From Acanthochromis polyacanthus (Eukaryota > Chordata > Actinopteri > Pomacentridae): 64,000 nt of DNA. Location of the stretch: NCBI RefSeq assembly GCF_021347895.1, contig NC_067127.1:38760916-38824915 (forward strand), written 5' to 3'. Under the pieces are notes generated by a model. The model was not told the DNA's origin. It was given only the letters and a program-made list of their open reading frames with translations, and searched no databases. The translations under genes were made by a program, and so were the position numbers. This document shows, one piece after another, positions 13,501-24,242 of the stretch (positions within the stretch are counted from its first letter, which is position 1; each line of letters opens with the position of its first letter).

Positions 13501-16500
13501 TCCCTCCACCGTGCTTCACATCATAATGCTGCCTCCACCGTGCTTCACATCATGATGCTGCCTCCAACGTGCTTCACATCATGATGCTCCCTCCACCGTG
13601 CTTCACATCATGATGCCGCCTCCACCGTGTTTCACGTCATGATGCTGCCTCCACCGTGCTTCACATCATGATGCTGCCTCCACCGTGCTTCACATCATGA
13701 TGCTGCCTCCACCGTGCTTCAATTATGATGCTGCCACCACCATGCTTCAATTATGATGCTGCCACCACCATGCTTCACATCATGATGCTGCCTCCACCGT
13801 GCTTCACATCATGATGCTGCCTCCACTGTGCTTCAATTATGATGCTGCCTTCACTGTGCTTCACATCATGATGCTGCCTCCAACGTGCTTCACATCATGA
13901 TGCTCCCTCCACCGTGCTTCACATCATGATGCCGCCTCCACCGTGTTTCACGTCATGATGCCGCCTCCACCGTGCTTCACGTCATGATGCCGCCTCCACC
14001 GTGCTTCACGTCATGATGCCGCCTCCACCGTGCTTCACGTCATGATGCCGCCTCCACCGTGCTTCACGTCATGATGCCGCCTCCACCGTGCTTCACGTCA
14101 TGATGCCGCCTCCACCGTGCTTCACGTCATGATGCCGCCACCACCGTGCTTCACGTCATGATGCCGCCACCACCGTGCTTCACGTCATGATGCTGCCACC
14201 ACCGTGTTTCACGTCATGATGCTGCCTTTCTTGTTGGGTAACATCTGTGACGACTTCCTGCTCTGGGCTGAAATCTATTGAGTCGTTTTTTGTCAGTTTT
14301 TATTCAAACAGCCAAAAATAAACTGATCATGATTCTGTGACAGTGATTAAAGGGGAACCTTCCAGTTGAGATGAAAGCTCATGTCATGATGCTAACCCTA
14401 ACCCTCTAAACATTGTGAGCCCTGTGTTTGCGCTTTTATACAGTAACACAGTAAACGTTGTGTGTGTTGTCTCTGACCAGTAGGGGGCAGCACTGAGCTG
14501 GTCAGTCCTTGTCTTCCTGCGGACTTCTCTGGCAGCTGGGAACATGCTGACATCACCTACACTGTGAAGGGACAGAAAGCAGGTAAAGTCGTCTGATTGG
14601 TCGACTGTCGCCGTGGTTACCCGTCGTGCAGCCGCAGCAGGTAGGAACCTTTGTGCTTGTGTTTCAGGGGAGCCGGTTTACGAGGCGTGCCTCAATAAAG
14701 TGGAGAAGGTTCTGTACAGGAAGGTGATGAAGGCGGCGGAGGCGGCGGAGGTGGAGTTCTACGCGTTTTCGTATTACTATGACCGAGCGGTGGACCTGGA
14801 TGTCATTGGTAGGAGGGTTTCTGTCCCTTTAACTGCTTTCCTTTGCTTTTTCTACATCTGTCCAATTATATAACATGCTTCCATTTCTACAGATATTTCT
14901 TTGTATACTTCTAGTTTAATATTTTCTGGCTTTATTTATTTTATAGTGTTTTTTCCCGTTTTTGATTTTTGTAGCTGACTGGTTTTGTGATCTACATTTT
15001 AAATTTTATTTATTTATTGTATTTTTCTTGCTTAATTTTTTGTAGTTTATCATTTTTTTTGTTTTTCTTATTTTAGTTTTGCTGGTTGAATTGTTTTATC
15101 TAAGTTTTGTCATTTTATTTATTGTATTTTTCCTTGTTTTCTCTATTAATGTTTATTTTATAGTGTTCTTTTGTTTTTCTTATTTTAGTTTTTCTGGTTT
15201 AATCTTTTATTGTCTATTCTTTTCAATTTATTTATTTATTGTAATTTTCGTCCCTATTTTTTTCTAATTTTATATATTTTTATTGTGTTTTTTGTTTTTC
15301 CCATTTTATTTTTTTAGTTTAGTTTCATTATCTGTATTTTCATTGTATTTGTTTCTTGTATTTTTCTTGTTTAATTTTTTTCTAGTTTTGTTTATCGTAT
15401 TTTTTTATTTTAGTTTTGCTGGTTTATTTATTGTTTTGTTATCTAACTTAATTATTTTATTTATTTTTTGTATTTTTCTTTTTCTATTTTTATTTATGAC
15501 AGTTTTTTGTTATTTTTAAACTTTGATTTTCTTCTTTTTTAATATTTAAACATGATGTTTATTTATTGGTTAATATTAAACTGTTTGGTTCTGTTCAGAA
15601 ATAAACATATAAATGTCAGAAACATGGATGGAAGTGACAGGAAAGTGGAGAAACGGCTGACGATAGGCTGATTCTGGTTGTGTGTTTCAGACGAGCAGCA
15701 GGGAGGAACCATCAGCGTGTCCCAGTACACGGATGCTGCTAAACGAGGTGAGACGGCGCCACCCGGTGGCAGATCTCTGAACTGCAGCTTTAAAGGTTAT
15801 TCTCTGTGGAGAACGTGACCCAAATATTCACTAAACAGAACTTTAACATGAAATACAGCGAAACTGGAAACACCTCATTATCACAGCTGAGTCCAGCTGG
15901 TCTGAGACAGAAAATAAAAGGCTTCACAGGTTGGTTTCTCTAAAATATCAAAGCAGGAATCCAGAAAAAGTAGAACCTAAATTCTCTGAACTCTGATCAG
16001 TTTCTGTCTTGTGTTTCTTCCCCGTGGCACATCTGAAAGTTCTGCAGATTTGTGGAACCAGAATAAGTGGAGTTTTTTGGACATGAAGTTCTGTTTGAAA
16101 GGATCCAGATCAGATATCAGGATGGTTCTCTGCTCTGAACTGGGCTTTCAACCTGTGATGTTTGTTCTGCAGTTTGCAGCAGTTCTTCATCCGTTGGGCC
16201 TCTGCAGAGTCCGTTCCTCTGTCTGGACCTGGTCTACATCTCAGTCCTGCTGCAGGAGCTCGGCTTCCCCCCCAGCAAGCAGTTCAAGGTGAGCAGCACC
16301 AGAACCTGGAGCAGAACCTGGAGCAGAGTCAGGAGGCTCCAGGTTCTGACTCAGGTACAGCTATCAGATCACCTACCTGTGCAGGTTCTTGTTGTTTTGT
16401 GTGAAGCTCCGGGTTCTGTCTCTTTAAGTTTTGATCAGATGTGTTGACCATCAATCGTCTCATTGATGTGGGTTTTGGTGGTTCTGGTGGTTCTGACTGT

Positions 16501-16601
16501 CCTTCTGTGTGTGACAGCTGGCCAGAACCATCAACCAGGTGGAGACCAGCTGGGCTTTAGGAGCAACGTTCCACTACATGGAGTCCCTGAAGATCCTCTG
16601 A
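1515..16601 (+). CDS. entpd6: ENTPD6-like ectonucleoside triphosphate diphosphohydrolase, C-terminal 280 residues, ten exons
   Basis: The exons are 1515-1590, 7887-7922, 8441-8526, 8956-9035, 9194-9258, 14481-14582, 14668-14808, 15691-15747, 16173-16288 and 16518-16601. All have AG/GT borders and compatible phases, and they total 843 nt. Family enzymes hydrolyse nucleoside diphosphates in the secretory lumen. Apyrase conserved regions are visible, numbering from the first residue seen: MDGTDEGISAWITVNFLTG at 20-38, MLDLGGGSTQITF at 49-61 and FYAFSYYYD at 179-187. Cysteines near 125 and 156 sit where the family forms disulfides. SYLGLGLMSARLA at 93-105 fits ENTPD6 better than its close relative ENTPD5, which remains the alternative. 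The N-terminal exons, including any membrane anchor, lie upstream of the window. Most of the gene length is intron filled with repeats. The GDA1/CD39 family assignment is firm; the paralogue is probable. Confidence 0.9.
1657..1830 (-). pseudogene. Tc1-like transposase remnant
   Basis: Read on the minus strand it contains gtgaagcacggaggtggcag, the DNA for the Tc1 signature VKHGGGS, followed by diverged sequence with no open frame. It is intronic. Confidence 0.6.
1861..2576 (+). repeat. Tandem duplication of a ~150-bp unit, second copy split by a MITE
   Basis: The block from gtccatagaggttgatgttc to the gtagttcactgtctgg end (1871-2016) is repeated at 2023-2576 with few differences. The second copy is interrupted after its aggtt by the element at 2037-2439. 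Confidence 0.7.
2037..2439. mobile_element. Non-autonomous DNA transposon (MITE), CpG-rich
   Basis: The ends are inverted: CAGGGTTCTCTCCAG and CTGGTGAGAACCCTG, with one mismatch over 15 bp. The uninterrupted copy at 1871-1900 shows the empty site and gives a short duplication of ggtt. There is no coding sequence. The superfamily is uncertain; the ends resemble hAT elements. Confidence 0.65.
2593..4530 (+). repeat. 34-bp minisatellite, about 57 units
   Basis: The unit is tgattagtggaactatgact plus ccttctagacctcc. Variants affect a few positions (ttag/tcag, aacta/tacta, tagacc/tcgacc, gatt/ggtt). It lies in the entpd6 intron between exons a and b. No spacers separate the units, so it is not a CRISPR array. 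Confidence 0.95.
4531..6540 (+). other. entpd6 intron, no recognised gene or element
   Basis: About 2 kb of unique-looking intron. Short open frames show no domain, and I identified no exon or terminal repeat. Confidence 0.5.
6541..7141 (+). repeat. Pair of ~100-bp direct repeats flanking an A-rich degenerate repeat
   Basis: 6541-6641 and 7041-7141 share tcagaacttcatcagtccag and acatctgagttctggtagaa. Between them, about 6675-6900 is a degenerate caaaaagacacaaaa-type repeat, a low-complexity motif common in fish. Confidence 0.65.
7510..7730 (+). pseudogene. Tc1-like transposase remnant
   Basis: The conceptual translation reads VNWKKVLWSEETNMEVF, then TISIVKHGGGSIM, then a lost frame. This matches the region around the first catalytic Asp of Tc1 transposases, but that Asp is now Glu (WSEET), and the frame ends in stops. 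Confidence 0.7.
7887..7922 (+). CDS. entpd6: entpd6 exon b (36-bp microexon)
   Basis: The acceptor is gtctttcag and the donor gtgaga. It encodes ISAWITVNFLT and both ends are phase 1, so skipping it would remove 12 residues in frame from the apyrase core. It lies 6.3 kb from the previous exon. Confidence 0.88.
8246..8334 (+). repeat. (AC)n(TC)n microsatellite
   Basis: A CA run passes into a long CT run with interruptions, in the intron just upstream of exon c. Confidence 0.9.
8441..8526 (+). CDS. entpd6: entpd6 exon c (nucleotide-binding DLGGGSTQ motif)
   Basis: The acceptor is ctcctccag. The donor gtgctt is weaker than usual. It carries the phosphate-binding loop MLDLGGGSTQITF and leaves in phase 0. 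Confidence 0.9.
8956..9035 (+). CDS. entpd6: entpd6 exon d
   Basis: It encodes KTIQTSPIDYIRSFQMFNNT and runs into a CA microsatellite at its 3' end. The first of several repeated cacag/gtaac donors is the one that keeps phase 2 and joins to the Y-L-G-L-G-L exon. Confidence 0.85.
9010..9108 (+). repeat. CA microsatellite with repeated splice-donor-like motifs
   Basis: The exon d end and intron start lie in a CA array in which cacag/gtaac occurs at 9035, 9054 and 9081. A further tctacacacacag/gt occurs at 9107. Only the first gives the productive frame. Confidence 0.75.
9194..9258 (+). CDS. entpd6: entpd6 exon e (YLGLGLMSARLAVLGG)
   Basis: The acceptor is gtgtgcag and the donor gtacgt. It completes a serine codon split with exon d and leaves in phase 1. 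Confidence 0.88.
9261..9925 (+). other. entpd6 intron, no recognised feature
   Basis: Ordinary intron with a tatttatat-rich patch near 9410-9500. I see nothing further in it. Confidence 0.45.
10480..11544 (+). pseudogene. HARBI1-like nuclease/transposase pseudogene of the Harbinger element
   Basis: The exon-like blocks are about 10480-10652, 10755-10852, 10938-11049 and 11133-11544, with AG/GT borders. The second carries GFPSVIGCIDAHTSP (first catalytic Asp), the third SVHDSRIYGES, and the fourth LLGDRGYHDNPG. The 118-aa tail has RVEMTIGLLKARF with the catalytic Glu and VACVVLHNI. The first block has lost its frame, and a frameshift plus in-frame stops separate GDRGY from the tail. The protein is therefore broken, although the DDE residues are still recognisable. 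An intact enzyme would cut DNA at the inverted ends. Confidence 0.8.
11640..11725 (-). pseudogene. Remnant of the Harbinger accessory (Myb-like) protein, C-terminal coiled coil
   Basis: The minus-strand translation gives LYLLRKIQKQIRRADLEIEI and then a short heptad-like continuation. This resembles the coiled-coil end of the DNA-binding partner gene convergent with the transposase in Harbinger elements. No SANT domain is seen nearby. Confidence 0.5.
11956..14227 (+). repeat. 29-bp minisatellite, about 78 units, Tc1-derived
   Basis: The unit is catgatgccgcctccaccgt plus gcttcacgt. Variants include gctgcc, gtcgcc, tttcac, acatca, and aattatgatg units of altered length. Read on the other strand, each unit matches the Tc1 transposase DNA for VKHGGGSIM. 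The 29-bp period is not a multiple of three, so the array is not coding. It lies in the entpd6 intron between exons e and f. Confidence 0.93.
14481..14582 (+). CDS. entpd6: entpd6 exon f
   Basis: It encodes TELVSPCLPADFSGSWEHA and ITYTVKGQKA. The acceptor at 14480 (ctgaccag) was chosen because the nearer gggcag would break the frame. The donor is gtaaag. Confidence 0.85.
14668..14808 (+). CDS. entpd6: entpd6 exon g (FYAFSYYYD motif)
   Basis: The acceptor is tgtttcag and the donor gtagga; both ends are phase 1. It encodes the conserved FYAFSYYYD block after an alanine/glutamate-rich helix. Confidence 0.88.
14862..15545 (+). repeat. T-rich low-complexity intron
   Basis: About 680 bp rich in ttttatttt motifs on the sense strand. 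It produces spurious Phe/Leu/Ile-rich frames that look like membrane segments. Confidence 0.8.
15691..15747 (+). CDS. entpd6: entpd6 exon h
   Basis: A 57-bp exon encoding DEQQGGTISVSQYTDAAKR. The acceptor is gtgtttcag and the donor gtgaga; both ends are phase 1. Confidence 0.83.
16173..16288 (+). CDS. entpd6: entpd6 exon i
   Basis: It encodes a serine-rich start and then SPFLCLDLVYISVLLQELGF, matching the C-terminal region of the family. The acceptor is gttctgcag and the donor gtgagc; it leaves in phase 0. Confidence 0.87.
16518..16601 (+). CDS. entpd6: entpd6 terminal coding exon
   Basis: It encodes LARTINQVETSWALGATFHY, a short tail and a TGA stop at 16599-16601. SWALGA.FHY is a family C-terminal signature. 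Confidence 0.9.
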   Translation: MARTINQVETSWALGATFHYMESLKIL

Positions 16602-17253
16602 GACTTTATGGAGATGTGAAGAACCAGGAGAACCAGGGAGGACGAAATGTTGTTCTGGAACACGTGACCTCATGGAAACACTCCAGTCATGTTCTGTCAG
16701 TTTAAACTTGGTACTGAATCTGTGTTTTTATGCAGGTTGTTACTCATCTGTTCTGGTTTATTCTTAACCCAGATTAATACCGAAGGTTCTGATGAGTCCG
16801 ATATTAATGTTTATCAAACATCCACATCTCCGTTTACGTGGAACATCTCCATTACTGAATGAAACTAGAGCAGATAAAGAAGCTAACTGTGCAGCTAACA
16901 GTCCATGCTAACACCGTGAAGGGACTTCAGTAAAAGAACAATCCGTTTGTTGGGAACTGTTCTCATGTTTTAGTTCAGATGTTCTGTCTGGACTTGGAGG
17001 TTTGGTCTTTTGTAGAACCTCTGGTGTTCTGTGTGACTCTGATTGTTTTCTGAAGGAGTCTTGTTTCTTTGTGCCAAATCTAGAGAAGCGGTCAATTGGC
17101 AGCATCTCAGCCGAAACTATGAAGATTTTATAAAACTCAGCGACTCCGCATTTCCTATAAAACTGCAGAACTTTAACTGATTTTTAGAGAATTCTGAGGA
17201 AAGTTTTGAGGGAATTGGCTGTAAATGAAAGTTTTTCTAATGTCTGCAATAAA
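16602..17253 (+). other. entpd6: entpd6 3' untranslated region with poly(A) signal
   Basis: About 650 nt follow the stop without further coding potential. A canonical aataaa at 17248-17253 is the best poly(A) signal. The next aataaa, near 17600, belongs to a repeat tail. Confidence 0.6.
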
Positions 17254-17439
17254 CACATGCATGTTTCTGCATAAAGACTGTTGACAATTTTATCAATGTC
17301 CAAATTATTAATCAATCAGTCTGTTAGATATTTTAATGACTATTGGTTTTTCTTTACAAAGGATTTTGTCTTTTCTACCATCCCTCCCCCTTTCCATCCT
17401 TCTACCTCTCTACTTCTGTTCCTCTCTACCTCCTTCCAG

Positions 17440-17625
17440 CAGCAGATGTTCCTCCACATAAAGATTCGGGTTCTGCTCCAGGCTTCTTCCTGTTAAAGGG
17501 TGTTTTTTCTGCCACTGTCTCCTTAGAGCTGCTCTGGGGATTCATATGGGTTCTTTAAACCGTCTTGAGACAATCTGACTGTAATTGGGGCTATATAAAT
17601 AAAATTGAACTGAATTGAATGAAAC
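17440..17625 (+). repeat. Teleost retroposon 3' tail
   Basis: It contains gcttcttcctgttaaagggt, gtcttgagacaatctgactg, and the end gctatataaataaaattgaa followed by a ttgaa microsatellite. A related end occurs inverted at 57345-57425. It is the 3' end of a widespread fish non-LTR or SINE family that I cannot name safely. Confidence 0.6.
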
Positions 17626-17788
17626 TTAAGATAAACTGACTTCAACTCTGAATCCTCCAGAACCCTTTTATGTTCTTTACTTTTTAACATTTAACTTAGG
17701 GATGTAGGTCCAGAGAGTCACAGAAAGACGTTAACAATGTAGCTAAAGTTACATAAAGAAGGTAACTATGTAGCTAAAATTATGTAAA

Positions 17789-19438
17789 TAGAATAGAATC
17801 ACTTTATTCATCCCCGAAGGGAAATTCAGTTGTCAGGGTTCTTATGTTTAATTTTGAATTGAATAGCCTGACTGCTGATGGCAAGAAAGATTTCCTAAAT
17901 CTTTCGGTCTTGCAGCGCAGGGATAGGAGCCGTCCACTGATGTTTCGTTGTTCATTGAGGCAGATGTGAAGTGGATGATCCATGTTTGTCAGAATGGCCT
18001 CCATCTTGCTCAGTGTCCGTCTCTCCACCTCATCCTCCAATGTGTTCAATCTGATTCCAACCACAGAGCAGCTTTTTTGATCAGTTTGTTCAGATGCCTT
18101 GCATCCTTCTGCTTTATGCTGCCTCCCAGCAGACTGCAGCATAAAACAGGACACTTACTACCACAGACTGATAAAATATCTGCAGCATCTTACTGCACAT
18201 GTCTAAAGATTGAAGTCTTCTGAGGCAATAAAGTCGGCTCTGGCCCTTTCTGTAGATGAAGTCTACGTTTGTAGACCAACTTATTATCAAGGTGGACACC
18301 TAAATATTTATATGATGTCACCATCTCGATGTCCATAAGTGTTCACTGGACGAAGAGGGGGTTTGGATCTGTGGAAATCTATGATCATTTCCTTTGTCTT
18401 TGAGGCGTTGAGTAGCAGCAGTTTTTGTGACTCCAGTCACTGAAGGCACTTATCAGATCTCTGTATTCAGCTTCATGTCCTTTTTGGATACATGCCACGA
18501 TAGCAGTGTCATCAGAGTATTTCTGAATGTGGCAGGACTCAGTGCTGCATTTGAAGTCAGATGTATAGAGAGTGAACAGGAATGGAGCCAGGACTGTTCC
18601 TTGTGGAGCCCCAGTACTACTCATTAATGTCCCAGAAACACAGTTCCCCAGCCTGACAAACTGTGGCCTTCCTGTCAGGTAATCTGTGATCCATGAAACA
18701 CAGGAAGGATCCACTCTCATCTCTGTGAGCTTGTCTTTGAGGATGGTGGGTTGGATGGAGTTGAATGCATTTGAAAAATCAAAGAACATGATTCTCACAT
18801 AAACTCCAGGTTCCTCCAGATGAGACAGGGCACGGTGAAGCATGAAGAGGATGGCATCATCCACTCCAATGTGTTCTTTGTATGCAAACTGCAAGGAATC
18901 GAGTTTGTCTTTGACCTCAAGCCTCAGTAGACGTAAAACCCGCTCCAGAGTTTTCATGATGTGTGAGGTCAGAGCAATAGGTCTGTAGTCATTGAGTTCA
19001 GCCGGACATTTGATTTTTGGTACCGGTACGATACAGGATGTTTTCCATAGAGCAGGCACCCGCCCCAGCTGTAGACTCAGGTTGAAGATCCTGTGGAGAG
19101 GTTGACACAGTTGTGCAGCACAGTCTTTAAGCAGTCTTGGACATACACCATCTGGGCCAGCTGCCTTCCCAGAGCAAAGTCTTTGAAGCTCCAACATCTC
19201 AGCTCTGTGACAGAGACGGATACAGGTGCTGGAACGGAAGTGGCTGCAGCTGTGGAGACGTGTAGGAGACGGAGGAGAAGGAGGAGGAGCTATAGTGGGG
19301 ATTTCCATCTGTTGAGGAGAAGAAGGAGGAGCAGCAGTGGAAGTAGGTGTGTCCACAGTGTCAAATCTGTTGAAGAACAAGTTGAGTTTGTCAGTTCTTT
19401 CTACATCACCCACTATTGGCTCCCTCCTCTTTTTATTG
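17789..19438 (-). mobile_element. Rex1/L2-like LINE, 5' truncated
   Basis: The minus-strand reverse transcriptase runs from a GKAAGPDGVCPRLL block through NDYRPIALTSHIMKTLERVL, FDFSNAFNSIQPTI and GAPQGTVLAPFLFTLYTSDF to the active-site KYSDDTAIVACI. A continuous frame ends at 18385. Diverged C-terminal sequence (YKYLGVHLDNK) continues to a 3' end whose reverse reads gggatgaataaagtgattct plus a gaata repeat. The endonuclease is missing, so it is truncated and inactive. The exact clade (Rex1, CR1 or L2) needs a tree. Confidence 0.8.
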
Positions 19439-19440
19439 TT
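18385..19440 (-). pseudogene. LINE reverse transcriptase fragment
   Basis: A reading frame of about 350 codons of LINE origin covers palm and fingers of the RT, with YSDD as the catalytic box. The open frame extends upstream to 19593 only because antisense SINE DNA is open there by chance. The frame stops soon after the RT palm (CCYSTPQRQRK), where family members continue for about 200 residues. Confidence 0.75.
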
Positions 19441-19441
19441 T

Positions 19442-19616
19442 CCAGAGATGGTGTAGTGGTTAGCACTTTTGCCTTGCAGTAAGAAGGTCCCCGGTTCAAA
19501 TCCCGGCCTGGGCCTGGGATCTTTCTGCATGGAGTTTGCATGTTCTCCCTGTGCATGTGTGGGTTTTCTCCGAGTACTCCGGCTTCCTCCCACAGTCCAA
19601 AAATATGCTGAGGTTA
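19442..19616 (+). repeat. tRNA-derived SINE fragment (copy 2)
   Basis: It has a recognisable box A (tggtgtagtggttagca) and box B (ggttcaaatcc), then tttgcatgttctccctgtgc. It breaks off at tgctgaggtta, where copies 1 and 3 continue. Confidence 0.8.
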
Positions 19617-20045
19617 CAGTTTTTCACAGTTGCTAAGACACATTTCTTGAAACCTCCACCCATTTTCTCAAAACCTTAAATACAAATCCAAAAATTCAAA
19701 CTACATTCACAAAACCTCAGACTTTTCTGTCAAAATCAAACTATCACCTCAAAACCAGTTCTCCTGTGTTCAAACCCAAACTAAGACTCTGCAGTCATCT
19801 CATCACAGGCCTGTTCCATTGCCTCCAATACATTTTCCCTGGTGTAGGGCTGTTGGTCATAGACCTTCCACTGCCATGCAGAGAAAAACTCCCCTATTGG
19901 ATTCAGGAAGGGGCTGTAGGGTGGAAGGAAAACCTTGATGAAGCGCTGGTTGTTAGTGAACCACTCACGAATCAGGACAGCATGGTGAAACCCAGTGGCA
20001 GCTGGTGGTGAAATTTGTTGGGTGGGCTAACAAATGCATAATACC
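19617..20045 (-). mobile_element. Mariner/IS630-type transposon remnant
   Basis: It starts with tacagtttttcacagttgct, a likely terminal repeat. The minus strand encodes FIKVFLPPYSPFLNPIGEFF and then AWQWKVYDQQPYTRENVLEA, the C-terminal DDE region of a mariner-like transposase. The usual PIEEFF is read here as PIGEFF. The N-terminal half is absent. Confidence 0.7.
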
Positions 20046-20640
20046 GATTACATTTTTTCTCAGTTGCTAAAACAGTAAACTCTATTGTCTGAACCAAATT
20101 CTCAGTTGCCTGAACCCACTTATTGAATCAGTCACTCTTTTGGTAAAACCATAAACCCTTTCACCTGTTTAGACACGTCTTGTCAACACATTGTCATTGT
20201 GATGCACCTGTGTTGCATAATGGTGAGCACTGGTGGCAAAAGTCAAACACAGTTAAAGCTCAGGCGTCACCGGTTGAACACAACTCAAAATTGATCACAC
20301 TTGTGTCTAATGATGTGAGGGTACATATAAGCCAGAGCACTGGTTTGTGAGGCACTACAATGGACAGAAATCTAAGAAGAGGAGCATGGATACGGCATGC
20401 CAGGGTTTTTTTTTCCTGTTGCCTGTCCAGAGAAAATTCTGCTTCACAAGTGCTGGTAAAATTACAGAAAGTGTACATGACTGACTTTTCCCTCTGTTTT
20501 GTGTGTGTTTGTTCCAGAGAGTTTTTCAGTTGGATTTTGATGATACACATAAAAACACCTGGGACAATGTTAGTTTTATAGAAGACTAATGATTTGGGAA
20601 TGGTTCAATATGAACCCTCAAGTCATTGTGATTTTTCTGC
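20046..20640 (+). mobile_element. Second end of a related mariner-like element
   Basis: It opens with acattttttctcagttgcta, like the end at 19617. A leader with tacatataagc precedes an ATG at 20360 (MDRNLRRGAWIRHA), which looks like a transposase start, after which the frame is lost. Confidence 0.45.
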
Positions 20641-20649
20641 CTCTGTAAT

Positions 20650-21140
20650 AGAATGAGATTGATGTTGTTGCGCTATATGAATTTGTATTTATTTTTGTTT
20701 ATATTTGTATTTATTGTTTTTATGGTTATTTTATATGTCGAATATTGGTCACATCATGTGGAGAGACTACTTAAATACAGTTATGGTTATGAGCTTTTAG
20801 TATGTCCATTAGGGAGGAGGATTAATAATCATCGGAAGTGTGGTCGGTATTTTATTTTGAAAAGCGGTGTTTTGCTTCCTCTTTTTATGGCGACTCCTCA
20901 CGGGAAGGTATGTGTTTTTGTCACTGTTTTTTCTCGTCTTTTTCTTCCTTAATGGAACGTTTTGTTTAGTTAGTATAGTCTGTGTCTTTGTCAAGCTGTT
21001 TATAACATTGGCTGTTCTGCTTTCTCTTTTTATGGTGACTCCTCACGGGAAGGAGGAAAATAAATTTCCTGTTTGAAGCTATCATCCTCGTGTCGTCTAA
21101 TGCTAAATTCAAACACAACACAGAACATGATCCACTACAA
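20650..21140 (+). repeat. Probable 5' LTR of Gypsy-1
   Basis: It lies directly before a primer-binding site and ends gatccactaca. It contains two copies of ttttatggcgactcctcacg, near 20883 and 21030, and aataaa near 21058. The left border is not resolved because no partner LTR is present in the window. Confidence 0.5.
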
Positions 21141-21142
21141 AC

Positions 21143-21157
21143 TGGTGCCGTGACCCG
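21143..21157 (+). promoter_or_regulatory. Primer-binding site of Gypsy-1
   Basis: tggtgccgtgacccg sits 3 nt after the LTR-like end, in the place and form of retroelement tRNA primer sites. I cannot name the matching tRNA with certainty. Confidence 0.6.
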
Positions 21158-21635
21158 TCGACTGGTTAGCTGGACCTAGCCGCCTTGGTTGCTGAAGTTC
21201 GAGCCATAGCGGCGTCGAGGAGTAGGTGAAGAGCGAGGAACGACTGTTACGCAGTGTTGGGCAGTAACATCACTACAAATAGCGTCGTTAGTAGTTTAAC
21301 TACATTTTTCTGTAACGAGGTGGTAGCGTCGTTGTTTAAAAAATCAAAAAACGTTTCAACAGCTTAGCTAATCTTTTGGTCATGTAGCGCGGTAGCGAAC
21401 GCAAAAAGCTACATTAAAAATGATTAATGTTGAACTGCTTGAAGCGGAGCTTTCTGCTCTGCTGCAGTCTCATCTCACACTTTTAAGGATCAGACAGTGA
21501 CATCCTCTCCAAACGCCGACATGTCTGTGTCGACCAATAGAAGCAGAGGAACTGTTGATGTCGTCATTCAACAATCCCTTCCACTGGATCCACACACACA
21601 CACACACACAGACGCTCGCTTCAGTTCACTGAGAG

Positions 21636-21799
21636 ATGGCAGAGAAGGAGTCAGAGTCACCGTGGCCCTACCTACATAGTTATGAGTTTTTGTGAAAAAA
21701 CGGAGAAAAGTTGTTTTCAGATGCCTACTGTGCCCGCCCAAGGCGAAGTTTCTGTCAACTTCAAAGACGTCAACTACAAATGTGAGAACCCATATACAG
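21636..21799 (+). pseudogene. BED-type zinc-finger exon of the hAT element (frameshifted)
   Basis: The ATG at 21636 begins MAEKESESPWPYLHSY and hits a stop. In another frame 21720-21799 reads FRCLLCPPKAKFLSTSKTS and ends THIQ before a gtgata donor. BED fingers are the DNA-binding start of hAT transposases. No catalytic domain follows. Confidence 0.6.
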
Positions 21800-21995
21800 G
21801 TGATACCGAATATGCACAACCAGCAGCAGTTAGCTAACCACCACATGTCAACCGCAGTATAAGATGCACACACAACGAGCTACTTTTCAACATCTAAAAT
21901 TCGCGTGGCAGTAAATTAATTAAATTAAGCGTAAGGTTGTGGTGGCAGTGTGTGAATATGTATAAATTGGGGGATTAAATAATTAAACTGATACA

Positions 21996-23632
<1,637 letters not shown>

Positions 23633-24242
23633 TAGGAGGGAAGAGGTATGGGAGAAAACGAGTTAACAGTAAAACCAAAATCTGTCTTCTTCAGTATTAC
23701 TGTTAACACTAATGAGCAAATGGCTGAAAAAAAATAACAGAAAGGGAAACAAAAGTGATGGCATAAATGATTAAATATCTTAATCTTACACTCAAGACCA
23801 AAACTGAGTTAAGTAGTAGTGGATACAGCACTTTGGGAAAGCATGGAATGATTTTACATAGATATTAGACTTAAGAAATAAAACTTGATTTAATACCCAA
23901 ATTATGTATAATATTGCTTACTTTATATGGAAATGATATCAAATGTAACCTGTTATACCCTCCAATGTAAGTGGTGTGTTAATATAAGCTACTGCAACTT
24001 AATTATCAGATACATTATGTCTGCAGTACAAACTAAAAAGAAAATCAAACTTCATTAGTCCCTGAAAGTTTTTGGTAAGAAAAAAAAGTAACTTGAATGT
24101 ATTAAGCTACTTTGGCCATATTGCTGTAGCTTAGCTTGCTACATTTCTGTGGGTCATAGCTTCAGTGTAGTGAAGCTTGATTTAACGTGGAGTAGCTGGT
24201 AGCTTAGCTCATTACAGTTTACAAGTAGCTTGCCCAACACTG
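23633..24242 (+). other. Right part of the hAT element, non-coding
   Basis: AT-rich sequence with no open frame of interest. It ends in gtagcttgcccaacactg, the hAT terminus. Confidence 0.6.

Noticed and set aside
2593..14227. Possible CRISPR-like arrays
   Set aside because: Units of 34 and 29 bp are contiguous with no unique spacers, and the host is a vertebrate; they are minisatellites.
15079..15519. Phe/Leu/Ile-rich open frames that look like membrane proteins
   Set aside because: They are translations of a T-rich low-complexity intron; composition alone explains them.
19093..19482. Arg-rich 129-codon frame on the + strand
   Set aside because: It is the antisense of the LINE linker region and SINE; the Arg run comes from ctcctcctc complement.
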